A stretch of DNA of 64,000 bases, taken from Micropterix aruncella (lineage: Eukaryota; Arthropoda; Insecta; Lepidoptera; Micropterigidae). Positions within the stretch are counted from its first letter, which is position 1. Each line of letters starts with the position of its first letter. A model generated the notes under the pieces. The model had not been told where the DNA came from. It did not search any database and was given only the letters and a program-made list of their open reading frames with translations. Position numbers and translations under genes: made by a program. Shown here piece by piece: positions 1 to 10,916 of the stretch. The stretch is from assembly GCA_944548615.1 (NCBI GenBank), contig OX155954.1:9548881-9612880 (forward strand), given 5' to 3'.

Positions 1-949
1 TACATGTATGTTTATTTTTTTTTAATGAAATGTCTACGTGCAAACATGTAGTTAGCGTTATCCTCGTAATTGTGAGAGTTGTATGTTTCCTGAATAATAA
101 TAAAATAAAAAATAAAAAAGTAACATTGCCGAAATATCGGGAGCATATTATACTGCTTCAGTTTTCTAAGACATGGCAAACATATTTAATCGGTCATTTT
201 TAAGATCGACTTATATTTACAAAACGATATATATTTAGTTGTATATATTTTGATCGGTCAATAATGTCTAGTTAAAGTCATGTTTGCTGTTATCGTCATG
301 CTGTATCAGACCTGCTTTCCAGGTATAAGCCTGACGTGGGTCTATGCAGTTGCCTTAACGATAATCTTACAAAAACGAAGTAAGAAATCCTCGGCGCTTT
401 ACCGCAATTACCTTTTCTCGCCCTTGCGTTGAGGAGAAAAACAAGTGCACACTCGTCCTCATATGCGCCTTATTCACACGTGTTACTTTGTTCCACTCAT
501 AATTACATAGCTGAGATTATCGCCGAGCGATAGGTTTCTACGAAATCTCGTAATGTTATTGCGCGTATCTGAGAATTGAGTATATATGTAGGCCTACGAG
601 TATTTTCCAGCCTATATTAGCATATACATACATAAGTCTTCCTCATTTTTCACATATTTCTAAATAGAAAAGGCCAGGTGCAATCTGTATGTACCTTACA
701 TGTCATGTCACATCATTTCATTTTGATGTCAATCATACATTTTATATCTTTTGCACCATAATATGGTACGCACACAATATTATAATAACGTAAGTATATC
801 ATAATTAAACACATTTAAAAAGGTCTTCGATGCTATAAAAAACAATATATATATGAAGTTTCAGAATATTTCCTCTTGAATACTATCCATCGTGAATATT
901 TTCTATTCTTTTATATCTTCTATATCTGAATAATTCCAATATTTTCTTT
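1..949. other. unassigned AT-rich sequence
   Basis: No open frame above background, no inverted ends and no copy elsewhere in the window was seen. A modestly GC-richer patch lies at about 300-560. Confidence 0.5.
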
Positions 950-1639
950 TCAGGACCCCTTGCGAACATATTGAGATGTCAACCACAACGGGCGAACCCG
1001 TCACCGCAGGACGTTTTAACGATTCATCGTTCTATCGACCGTGCAGTGAGCGTGAAGACTTTGGACATAACAAATCCGACGTCTAGCTACGCCACAACCC
1101 GTTAGAAGCCAACGCCTTACCGCGAGTAGCCATGTATGTTACCTGGCGGGCGGCACTCGCGCCCTAACTACCAATTGTGACCAGATTTCTCCGGTCTCTC
1201 GATTGGTTCCGAGTTAGAGGTCGCTTGCGCGGTCCTCTCCCTTATGAAGCGGTGAAACGGAGTATACCGAATCTATCGCGGACCAAGGCGTCCTTTGCCC
1301 GGCTGTTCACCCAGGATCGGATGGCCAATGGTCAATTCAAGAGCAGTCGCCATAAGGTACACAACCACCCCCGCTCTATAGGAAACAATACAGTTCCCAG
1401 ACTCCCCCGACTGTTAGTCGGAGAGCACAATCGATTGGCTTGCGCCGCTCGGTGCGTAGACCGTCCAGGAGCGCCAGAGGTTTGATTCCCAGGGGAGACT
1501 GGTTGACCCAGTGTCCTACCCAGGTTCGCACCCCGTGCGTGGAGGCCGTCGGATGGGTGTTGACCCGTGAGTGTGACCGACCCTGAACACATGGTTCATC
1601 GTTGCCAACTCATCATGGGCCCGTTAGCTCCCTTGCGAA
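950..1639 (+). repeat. RF-1 copy A, unclassified GC-rich dispersed repeat
   Basis: This GC-rich block aligns by eye over most of its length with the reverse complement of 53210-53990. Shared anchors include GAGGTCGCTTGCGCGG, CTATCGCGGACCA and CCCCCGACTGTTAG. More diverged copies lie at 7.4, 12.3 and 49.5 kb. A 102-codon frame (1177-1485) is open here and in copy E, but differences between the two copies fall about 6/12/10 at codon positions 1/2/3 (counted by eye). That is not the pattern of a selected protein. Downstream it runs straight into the end of a LINE ORF at about 1640, so it may be the front part of a shortened LINE-derived element. Its superfamily is not recognised. Confidence 0.7.
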
Positions 1640-2165
1640 CAGTGCAGAATTTAAGTATAAACTACAAAAGCTATAGGTTAGGGCCACCATCATCGACAGA
1701 ATGTTTGATAGCCCAAAGGAGGCCCCGCGATTTCCACGGCCTAAGGGCCCTTACAAGGGTTAATCCGACACTGCTCACGAATACTGACTTCTACTCCTAC
1801 TCTTTCTGTGTCCATGGTGCAAGACTCTGGAACGATCTCCCAGCAAATATAACAAACTCGCCTTCTTTACAATCGTTCAAGACTCATCTCAAAAAGTACT
1901 ACTTTTCTAAGAAGTAACCAGTTCTTCCCTTTCTCTCTCCTTCCCCACCCAACTTCCTCTTCTAGAGCATTCTTAGTTTTATATATAGTAGTTTTTAAGT
2001 TTGTATTTTATGCAAACAAACATAATAATCTGTAGTTCAACAACGCGCGCATGTCACACGTCACTGGGATTAGGTTGGTTGTAAGATATTGCCATGTGGC
2101 AATAAGCTCGCGTCTTTGTATTCTAATTTTGAAAGGCAAACAATGAGTATTATTATTGCCTCACT
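1640..2165 (+). pseudogene. LINE reverse-transcriptase C-terminus and 3' UTR
   Basis: The frame closing at 1917 ends with the pattern F-C-V-H-G-A-R-L-W-N-D-L-P, then S-P-S-L-Q-S-F-K-T-H-L-K-K and a stop. This is the conserved tail of CR1/L2/Rex-like and jockey-like non-LTR retrotransposon polyproteins, which copy element RNA into DNA. Only about the last 100 residues of a protein normally near 1000 remain, so the copy is dead. After the stop comes a pyrimidine-rich 3' UTR, then a hairpin (2088-2103, ATTGCC-ATGT-GGCAAT) followed by AATAAGCTCGC, then an ATT-rich tail. The same terminal module recurs in other LINE copies and, in altered form, in the SINEs. The upstream part is replaced by RF-1 sequence. 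Confidence 0.85.
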
Positions 2166-2960
2166 CGCGTAAGACTTTATAAAACCGTTTAATCTATTGA
2201 GTATCTTGAGTCAAGTTATATCAGTCAAGCTTTGAACTTCCTGAGAGAGTGATTGACGAAACGGAGCTGATTGCAGGATCTTGTTGGGTAATTATAGAAC
2301 ACACAGTTTCCGTCCAATTGTCTCCTCGCGTAAATAGCGACTTTCATATTTAGGGGACCGGTAAATTCCCATTGAGAGAAAATAGTCTCACGCTGAAGAG
2401 CCAGGGGATACTCCAGCAATTGTGACTACGGCTCGTTTCTACATTACAAGGACGCGATCGTGCTCTGCAGCGCGACTTTAAAGTTTAACCCATATCTAAG
2501 AGAGAATCGAGTGAACATAATATGTAAAAATAGCATGTTCTTAGCGCTGCTTTATCCATAATTGCGCGTAAGAAGCACGCCCCAGTTTATCGCACAGGTC
2601 GTCGATATTCAAGTTCCATAAAAGGCCGCTGCCAATAAAGAAAACCCAGAAACAGCCGATGTCACCGGTTCAGTGGTTGATTATTGAAACATACATTTAA
2701 ACTGATGGAACCAGTACCACGCAGATTAAAATAAATTATTGGTCAAAATAACCTTTAAAACTACGCCATGTATTATATTCCATAAGTATAAATCACCACT
2801 TTCTCTGAAAATTTAACCGATTTCCGGACAATATTGGTGGTATCAGTAAAAAGCAATAGGAACGGATTTTCTAGAAAATTAAGGTAATGGAGGAAATACA
2901 TCAAGGCTATGCAGGTAAGGTGAGCCTGAAGAGTGCACAGGATCTATATATAGTCGTTTT
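2166..2960. other. unassigned intergenic or intronic sequence
   Basis: No repeat family or credible ORF was recognised. At 2530-2690 it is less AT-rich and carries CCATAAAA and CCAATAAAG strings that resemble posterior homeodomain sites. That is too weak to call an enhancer. Confidence 0.4.
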
Positions 2961-3329
2961 ACACGACTGTCCAAAAAAAAGGAGTGTTATGTGATCAGGC
3001 TTAATCCATGTATATTTTCCGTTTCTTAATTAGACCTTAACTTCTAAACGCTTGAACTAATTTCGAAGTATGTGGTATTGTTAGAATCGCTATGTCATCT
3101 CAAGTGTCATAGGGTAACTTAACTATTCAAAGATCAAGTAAGTAGTGGTATAAATGTCCAAATCTCATAAATGTCAATAAATTATCATAAATATATCGTG
3201 TTTAGTGTCAAATGTAACGCATGACGTGTAACTTTATGAATAAATATATAAACCACAAATATTTCTTAATAAAACTGTAATAAAATAATTATAAATACAG
3301 TAGTTCACTTTTTCTAAAGGCAGTCGTGT
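2961..3329 (+). mobile_element. MITE-3 copy 1 (ACACGACTG ends)
   Basis: A 369-bp non-autonomous element running from ACACGACTGTCC to GGCAGTCGTGT, so its ends are inverted. The body carries the family landmarks: CTTCTAAACGCTTGAAC, a tract with repeated AAATGTC, and AATAGTTCACTTT near the right end. It is an intact full-length example and the reference for the other eight copies in the window. Similarity to other copies continues past the right inverted repeat to about 3370 (see findings). Confidence 0.8.
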
Positions 3330-3690
3330 TTTATTTTCTTTTTAATATATTTACTTGTTATAACAATATAGACGAATCTGGCAATCTCGTAACGTCCATT
3401 GGCGCCGTTCGATTTAAACGCTAATTTTGACATTTATTTTTGATATTTACGTTTTTAGCGTAACGAAGTATTTCATATATTTCTTAAATATAATTTTAGA
3501 TAGTTAGCAAATTACCCCTATCTATTTTCACAAATAATAGATTTTTCAGTTTTTGTATATGTAATGTTATTACTAATTAAATGCAAATTCTATGGCATTA
3601 AAACCACTGATGCCCTTTGTTATATTTACGTTTATGTTGATGTCTATTACTAGTAGTTACATCACAGAGTCAAAACACACGAGTGTGGCC

Positions 3691-3953
3691 ATATGTATTC
3701 CGTTAAAAGCCGACCGCATATTAATCAAGTCCCGGCGTCAATGCGAGCTTATTCGGGAATGAAATTCCCGAATATGGTTGTAAAATATGGTGGTGGTGTG
3801 GCAGCGCGGGACGTCCCCGTGTCGCGTGCGGGCTGTCCCGGGTTCATTAGTCAACCGCGACGAGCTATAAGGGACTATAATACGCCTGACAGCTATAGCG
3901 CCGCGGGACACCGACGCCGGTGTTGCCATATAGGTACGATGTAGTCCAAGAGG
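3691..3953. other. GC- and CpG-rich unassigned segment
   Basis: This block is strikingly GC-rich against its AT-rich surroundings and ends exactly at the fold-back element. It contains TTCGGGAATG...CATTCCCGAA-like symmetry around 3752-3775. Overlapping frames of 74-84 codons exist on both strands, as expected for GC-rich sequence, and none is recognisable. No second copy was seen in the window. Confidence 0.45.
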
Positions 3954-4569
3954 CAGCGACAAAAAAGTGCAAGATTTTTGTAAAAGCTGATACTTTCAGA
4001 TCAGACAGCATTTTGGTCATATAATACTGGGGTACAGTCAGCAGGCCAGCCTTCGGAACACCTGGCGCAGGCGTAGCGTTTTGGAAACCTGAACATTCAT
4101 CAGTAGGCAGTGGGTGCAATACTGAACTCGAAACAAATGGTCAGACAGCTTGCCAACTAATGCGTGGCGTCAGCGTTACTCCATACATGTCACAAAGATG
4201 AAATCCATTATATTGCGCAACACATTAGACCGATGCGTAATAGTTACCGACAAATACGTACCGGCGAATTTTGCAGAGACTTTATTTTTGTGACATGTAT
4301 GGAGTAATGCTGACGCCGCGCGATGTATTGTTAAGTAGTCTGACCACTTGTTTCGAGTTCTTTATTGCATCCACTGTCTACTGATGAATTTTCAGCTTTT
4401 CCAAACACTTTGGGGGTATTAAGTAAAATTACACCGTTCTTAGTAACTAAGCCAGCGCCAGGTGGCCCGGAATCTGGCCTGCTGACTCTACCCCGGAATT
4501 CTATAGTCAAAATACTGTCTGATCTGAAAGTATCAGCTTTTACAAAACTATTGCATTTTATTGTCGCTG
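3954..4569. mobile_element. 616-bp fold-back (long inverted repeat) element
   Basis: Two arms of roughly 240 bp or more, 3954-4200 and 4275-4569, are reverse complements with scattered mismatches, separated by about 75 bp. Outer ends are CAGCGACAA...TTGTCGCTG. Shared blocks include TAAAAGCTGATACTTTCAGA, GTCAGCAGGCCAG and CTCCATACATGTCACAAA. The small frames inside are mirror images of one another and not genes. This is a fold-back type DNA element or large-TIR MITE; the superfamily is unknown because no clear target duplication was found. Confidence 0.8.
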
Positions 4570-4648
4570 GCTCCCCAACTAATGGTGCAAAATCGGATGC
4601 CCTAAACAGCAACATAATGCGTAATAAATGCAGTATTCGCAAAGAAGG

Positions 4649-4908
4649 TTTGTTTGTTTCTTTCTACTTTTTATTGCAAAATTTCACAATCGGCGGGTTT
4701 ATTGTAATACGACAAACTCTTACAACCAACCCTACTATGAAGTGTTAATATGTTTGTGTGCGTGTATTGTATCGTTATTGCATTCGATCGACGTAATTGA
4801 AAGTCAATTACTTTAATTGTATCCCAACGGAATATGGTGAACAAGCCGTGGAATCGGGCCCGGAACCTTGCAATGTTAGATCAGGTAATCTAACCACTAT
4901 GCCACCGG
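4649..4908 (-). mobile_element. tRNA-derived SINE, minus strand
   Basis: Read on the minus strand, it starts with a tRNA-like head (A-box region near 4890-4905, degraded B box near 4855-4865), then a body with TCGATCGAATGCAATAAC and the LINE-like stem-loop tail, ending in an AAAC-repeat at the low-coordinate side. It aligns along its whole length with the better preserved copy at 18766-19034. The B box is mutated, so it is probably transcriptionally dead. Confidence 0.85.
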
Positions 4909-7244
4909 ATCGTGAAGGTGCCTTGTCTTGTAAAAGGCACATGTCTTGTGTGCAGATCAGGAATCTATTCAAGAACAATAAAGTCAGGTATCGTTTCAGC
5001 AATTCATTCGAAGCTGCATCAATTTCGATAAATTAAACTTTTGCAATCATAAAGTGATAATGCCAAATGGAAGTCTCTTTCCTGTCCACCATTTTGTTAT
5101 TGTTAGAAATCATGTACTTATATAAAAATACTTACGAAACCTTTGAATACCTGCAAGGTAACAAGGTTACATCTTCGCTTTGTGTCGCGGAGCAACTACA
5201 TAGAAGACACTTTCGGTAAAACCATTTTGTAGTGAACTATCCAACGCACTTCGTTGTATTTATTATCGTATGCACAACGGATAGGCATAGGCAATTATTG
5301 CCATGTGTGTTATATATTAAGAATATTAAATATCGATAATTGTAGTTATATATGCGACCTATGCTGTATGCTATGCAATAACAAAATCGCATTCAGGCAT
5401 CCTATATCGTTTGAATTATGTTATATTTTTTTAATATAGATCCGGTCCGCACCTATATTACATTCATTGAAATAACTGAAAACAAATAAAATAGGTTATT
5501 ACTTTGCGATTACTCAGGGTTAGGCACTCCCGGATGCTGTACAAAGGTTGAAATTTGAGAAGGCAATTGATATACCTATTTACCATTTTGTCAAACCGCA
5601 GTTAGTAGTACCTACAAGAGATGGGTTGGTTAGGAATACAAGAGACTTGGCTTTATTCAGACACAGTATTTTTTGTTCTTTAATACTACTGTTCATATAT
5701 ATCGAATGCACTTAACTTAACTGAATCCTTGAGTCGATTATTAGTGTCGCTCATATCTTGTTATATTGCATGGACGTGCATGATTTTTGGGAAAATCTTC
5801 CACTCTTTCAAAGTCTATATGTATCTATCTAAATGATTGTGAATCGAGGTGTCAGCTGAAATAATGACACAGACATCTTTCAAATATCCTACCGATACAT
5901 ATTACATTAATTATATAGTGTATTAGATTGCTCAATGCCGTACTACATTTTGGCAGCTAGAATTGCACTGTGAAACGCAACGTGTAGATATCACTCGTAT
6001 TTCCAAAAATTGATTAATCTACTCGTATGTTCAATATGGAGGCGTTCTTGGTATGACAATATGGCGGCGCACTAAAGATGGTGCTCCAAACATGATTATA
6101 TTGTAGAACTATCTCGAAATGAAATAATAATATGATAACAAACGAATTTATGAATCATAGCTCTTATTATTTTAATATTAATTACATAAAGATGTCAATT
6201 GTTTAGTGTGGTGCATTTGTTGCAATACGTAATAATTAGGCAGTTTAATATTCAAATCTACTAATAGATGGCATTCTATCTCTCTGTATTATTTCTGTGA
6301 TGTAATCAGCCTATATAGGATTAGTGATATATATAGCATTTTATATGAAAGGCAATAGATTGTTATCATTGGTTAAATAATGCATTATATCAATCACTTT
6401 ATTAGTTTTTTGAGAAACTTTATTTCAAACGCTATAGTACAACCACGTCGGCCATATGCACGCCCTAAGGCCCTTAGAAGCAACGCATCGAGAGAGAGGC
6501 AAAAGCGAGTGAGAAATTCTGGCGCTTGCTCCGAGGTACATATTGCCAAGAGGCGATATAATTCGACCGATCAGTAGTCATATTAAATGAGTACAATTAA
6601 ATAATAAACATGACAAGGACAATTAAACAGAAATTAGTGAAATATGTCAATTCAATTTTGAAGGGTGGAATAGGATATTAGGACAATCTAGGAGACGGGT
6701 AATCAGTCCTTAATAAAAAACCATTCAATATCAATGTGCAAATATTATAAATGGGCAAATAAATAGCTATTAGTTTCGCCGGACAATGCTATCAGTGCCA
6801 CCTGCATGTCGCCGGCGCGGAAGGGTTTCCAAAACGTACAATAGCATTGAGCAACCTGATACCTTATAAAATCAATGATATTCCTATATCATCCATATCA
6901 TCGCTTTTAGATTACATCTAAATGTATTTTCTGGCAACTCCTGTTACATATGGATACATTCTGGCATACGTAGCCGCAGGACGAGCGGAGTGGGCGTGTC
7001 CAAACCGACGAAACGTCACGCTGACGTGTTTTGTCCCGCGGTCTGTTTGTGTTTCTTTTTTTGGATTTCCGCGTTGCGGCCCCTAACCGCTGCTGCGATA
7101 CATGGCAGCGGACTTCACCGGACATATGGACGGCGATAGCCTACTCGTCGCTGATTAGTTTTATGCTTTGAAATTTATCTCTAAAATGGCAATACAGTTT
7201 GCTATATCGTTTCTGAATATGACCAAAACTGAAAACTAATTATT
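4909..7244. other. mostly unassigned; contains two RF-2 copies
   Basis: No gene was seen. RF-2 dispersed-repeat copies lie at about 5905-5990 (+) and 6735-6885 (-). A GC-richer stretch at 6930-7140 contains a 72-codon frame of no recognisable family. Confidence 0.5.
6735..6885 (-). repeat. RF-2 dispersed repeat
   Basis: The reverse complement matches 19385-19510 closely: AGGTTGCTCAATGC..., a GGTGGCACT block, then AAACTAATAGCTATTTATTT. A shorter copy is at 5905-5990. No inverted ends or ORF were seen, so the type is unknown. Confidence 0.65.
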
Positions 7245-7860
7245 ATGAACAAGACAATAACGGATTTACTGGGCGAAGTTTGTAGCACAACGTTTCGACG
7301 ATGTTGTAACCGCTATTGTCCAGGGTAGAGTGACATGCTGTTAGTTGTTCCCTGTTGTTGTTCTGCGGCTACGCACCAAACTGCTGCTGTTACTATGCGT
7401 TGCTGACCTGATGACAGCTATTCTTGAAACGACGTGTTAGAAACCAGATTCCGAGAGAATAGACGGGTAAAGGACGCCACGGTCTCCGATAAATTCTAAC
7501 CGCTAACAGCAGGTAGAGAAGGACGGAAAAATCCGGCAAAGTATGGTAGTAAGCCAGCTAGATTTTCATACCGGTGCCTCGCAATAAGGCATTGGTCTCT
7601 GACGTGGGTGTTAGCGTAGCTAGACTAAATACTGTCTTTTCCATCAGTATCTACGGTCGCTCCGCAATTATTACATATTATCGTTATACCTTCCTGGGGT
7701 GACGGATTCGCCTGTAATAGCTAACAACTTCAAACTGCTGTTACAACGCAGCTTATAACGGTGGGGACGGTAAGAGCAACGTGCGCGGATTTTGTAATTC
7801 CGCCGTTCACACAATACTATATTACGTTTCGCGTATTTGCGTTTGGCGATGGTCGTTCAT
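7245..7860. mobile_element. MITE-5 copy 1, split by an RF-1 insertion
   Basis: The left part (7245-7405) matches the left arm of the 27.5-kb copy (GAAGTTTGTAGCAC, ACGATGTTGTAACCGC, CCAGGGTAGA). The right part (7732-7860) matches the continuation of that same copy (AAACTGCTG, TATAACG, AATTCCGCCGT, CACACAATA). Between them sits RF-1 copy B. The phrase AAACTGCTG(CTG)TTAC...GC is present on both sides of the insert, as expected of a target duplication. Confidence 0.7.
7406..7731 (-). repeat. RF-1 copy B, inserted in MITE-5
   Basis: On the minus strand it begins with CAGGCGAATCCGTCACCCCAGG, equivalent to the front ends of copies A and E, and continues through the region equivalent to GGACCACGGCGTCC. 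It is truncated at its far end and strongly diverged. Flanking repeats of roughly 20 bp (7378-7405 and 7732-7752) suggest a retroposition-style target duplication. Confidence 0.6.
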
Positions 7861-7903
7861 AACATTTTAAGATGAGGGTTCCATGTACATAGTATATATA
7901 GAG

Positions 7904-8774
7904 CAGCGGTTCCCAAAGTGTGGGTCGCGACCCACTGGTGGGTCGCGAACACAACATATGAACGTAGGGTATAATATGGCACAAAGACGACGAGATAGAT
8001 TGAGGAGTCTAAGTGTATTTAGGATGCCTACAGGCAATATAATTAAATAAAATAAATAAATAAAATAAAGATAGCACATGAAATAATAGAATATAAAACT
8101 TGCAACCTTGAAACTGGACTGTCAACTAATGCCTATGAAGAGTTATTTGACTTGTCAGAAGATACCTACTTGAAGAGTGCATTCAATCGCCAACGCTTGA
8201 CACAATTCTGACTATCTCTACGTGCTACACATCCGCATATTTATGCTGAGGCAGTAAAAGTTCTACTCGCATTCACAACGTCGTATTTACGTGAAGTAGG
8301 TTCTTCTGCAATGACAAGTAATAAAGACAAAGTACAGGAATAAGATAGATTTGTCAAATTCTCTGCGCTTAAAAATATATCGCATTAAAGTTGACGTAGA
8401 AGCTGAAATTTTGAAAAATAGAAAGCCAGCTCATTCGTCACACTGAATTATTTCGCCGTACTTACCCTATGATTTTCAAAGTAGGTAGGTAGGTAGGTAT
8501 GTGTACAATTTCTTACAAAATAAAGACTTACTTATTTTATTTTATTTTTGGTAAAAACATACAGTATAAAAAAATACGTATAAGCATAATATATATACCA
8601 GTAACAAAGCCAATATGATAACTTGCCAATATGAAACTTATGATACTTACAAATTAATTGTTTATTTTTTACATCAAACCACTCACCAACTTTTCTGAAA
8701 AAGTTCTCGCTGGGTCGCAAAATATTGTGATTTTAAAAAGTGGGTCGCGGGGTCAATAAGTTTGGGAACCCCTG
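7904..8774 (+). mobile_element. hAT-superfamily DNA transposon, complete ends, dead
   Basis: The left end is CAGCGGTTCCCAAAGTGTGG and the right end TTTGGGAACCCCTG, the classic hAT terminal repeats with the adjacent GGGTCGCG motif present near both ends. The 8-bp flanks ATATAGAG (7896-7903) and GTATAGAG (8775-8782) match at 7 of 8 positions, which fits hAT 8-bp target duplications. Only the C-terminal part of a transposase survives inside. A run of GGTA repeats sits at 8481-8500. Confidence 0.92.
8137..8450 (+). pseudogene. hAT transposase C-terminal (dimerisation) remnant
   Basis: Reading from the codon at 8137 gives E-E-L-F-D-L-S-E-D-T-Y-L, then L-T-Q-F-stop-L-S-L-R, then A-V-K-V-L-L-A-F-T-T-S-Y-L-R-E-V-G. 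The last part is the hAT family C-terminal dimerisation motif as found in ZBED/FAM200-like relatives, where the usual sequence is A-L-x-L-L-x-F-x-T-T-Y-L-C-E-x-G-F-S-A. The tryptophan expected after Q-F is a TGA stop and several further stops follow, so no protein is made. The N-terminal BED finger and the catalytic residues are missing from this 871-bp element, which is about a third of an autonomous hAT length. Confidence 0.85.
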
Positions 8775-8906
8775 GTATAGAGTATATCCAAGATGTGGTC
8801 GCTGATCGCTGAACGTTTTTAACAGCACTGACGGGTTCCATCAGTCGAGAAGCTTTGGTTCGCTTTGTTCGTCGAATATAATCCAATCCACAACTGCACT
8901 CGATTT

Positions 8907-9010
8907 TGTTTGTTTGTTTGTTGGTTTATACTCTTTATTGTGAAAATGTCTCAATGGGCGGGTTTATTGTCATATGACAATCTCTTACAACCAATACCCT
9001 TATCATAAAG
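8907..9010 (-). mobile_element. SINE 3' fragment
   Basis: Only the tail half of the SINE is present: a (GTTT)n run at the low-coordinate side, then the conserved AATGGGCGGGTTTATTGTCA and the hairpin ATTGTC-ATAT-GACAAT on either strand. The tRNA-like head is missing, a typical 5' truncation. Confidence 0.85.
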
Positions 9011-10104
9011 TCACCTTATCATAATCTCCAGCAGGTTAGCCTTAGGCATGGTTGTATTATATACGAAGCTGTATTTAAAAAAAATGGTTATTAAATCAAA
9101 TAAAAAAAAACAAGGTATCAAAATATGTAAAATATGCAATGAATTCATTTACAATCAAGTTCAATATTTATTTATTAAAATATCACAATGCTTTACACTA
9201 ATAAATATCTACTGTCTGCTACTCGTAGTTTCAGCATGAGCAAATTAATTCGTTTAAGGTACTAAGAAAGTTCGAAGAGTAAGTGCTAACAATGCTTCTA
9301 GTTATCGTGTTAATATAGATAGATGATGATACTGTTTAGCCCGGCGATATAAGTGGCGTTTTTGCCGGCGCTGAGGATAATTGGAGTAGCTCATAATTTT
9401 CTTGATAAGCGAACGAACGGTCGCGGCAGCCGCGGCGTTAGCGTCGAAACTAAACGCGACAAAACCAGCGACTACCTAGTCAGCGGTTAAAGCAATTGTG
9501 TTCATCATTAAATAGCTCCACCAGCCAAGCCGCAATATTGCCAACTCACTGTCTGCTGCCAAGAAAGGAGCTCTTCAGTCCGGAAGCCCGTTTCGGATTA
9601 CTACCCTCCGCCATCGAGAACTCGCATCAAAATTATCTGATGAGGAAAGTTTTTGACTGTAAGAAATAATTATTATTCCTATTCAGAAATAATTAATATC
9701 CTCATCAGACCCGAGAAAAAAAATAAGAGTGGAAAATTTTCAAATTATTAATTGACAGTAAAAAAAATCGAGCCGGTTTTAATTTAATCAACGATAAAAT
9801 TATCCGGTTTCAAGTGCCATCTGTCCTTTACTGATGTAATTTTTTGTGTTTTGTACTACAGTAAGCCACAACACAAGAATGTGTTAATGTTTGAACATGA
9901 ACAGGCCAATTTTTAATACTAATGTAACCAAACACTATGGTTAATACAATACAGTTAAAAATACAGACTTTAAGTTCATGTTTTTTAAAGGCTAATTTAT
10001 TTTGTAGGCTAATTTATCCGCCCTACCTTTGGGTCATTACTCAAAAAGTAGGTAAAACCCTTGTGGTTTTTTTTTCATTAGATGTCTCATTTTCATATTT
10101 TGTG
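9011..10104. other. unassigned sequence
   Basis: AT-rich; no gene or known repeat was recognised. 9340-9480 is GC-richer with several GCGGC strings. Confidence 0.4.
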
Positions 10105-10217
10105 TTGCAAAATGTATCGAGATTAGGTTGACTGATATATTATATTGAATATATTATTATTATATAATATATTAAATATAATATATCAATAAACTTAATT
10201 TCGATACATTCTGCAAA
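10105..10217. repeat. 113-bp imperfect palindrome
   Basis: TTGCAAAATGTATCGA at the left pairs with TCGATACATTCTGCAA at the right, with ATATATTATATT pairing inside and an AT-rich loop. This could be a minimal fold-back element; a miRNA-type precursor is conceivable, but the central arms are almost pure A/T. Confidence 0.65.
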
Positions 10218-10916
10218 TGATCTGCTAAATATGAAGAGGCTTGTTAATTATGACTTTTTACTAATTCCTTCCTCATTCAAATCAATCTCGAAAAAGTTTC
10301 CTCATAAAGCTTTTTTAAATTAAACATACGGGATACGGCTTGTTACGTTAGCGCGATAAAATAGCGGCTGTATCGCGTATGTTCATTTGGGTAGAGCTGT
10401 TAAACTTCAAATGCGTTAATCTCAAAATGCTGTTTTTTGAGTTAGGTAGGTATGTACCTACATGAAGCATTCAGGTGACGATATTATACAATTCCAAGCG
10501 TTACTGTAAGTCAATTTTTATTTTATAGTATTCATCAGGCTACGTCGAACAAGTGCTGTAAAATAGGGCATTTCAGGGTTTGGTTCATATGCCGATGACG
10601 TAGAGGATACAGCAACGGGCTATCGGATTAAAAGTGTATGAAAGAAGGAGGGAGGAGGGAGATGGGAGAAGCTCTATTTTAATCGTGAGGCCGAGAAGCG
10701 TAGCTTCGCACTTAAACGGTCAGTTGAACGCAAGGTCAACTGCGCTTCAAGGAACCTTATAGGTGATCGCTAAGCCGAGGCGATTATCGCCTGCGGCCGA
10801 CCGGCAGCGGAATCAGAGAAGAAAAAGCGAAAACGACCAAATTTGAAGACATGCGTATACCTTGACGCGTAATATTCTTTAATTGACTTATTAGGTTCTG
10901 CGATTTCCCTACTTCT

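Noticed and set aside
1478..1530. B-box-like GGTTTGATTCC and GGTTCGCACCCC as evidence that RF-1 is a tRNA SINE
   Set aside because: They lie deep within the repeat on the strand opposite to the A-box-like string, so they do not form a Pol III promoter together.
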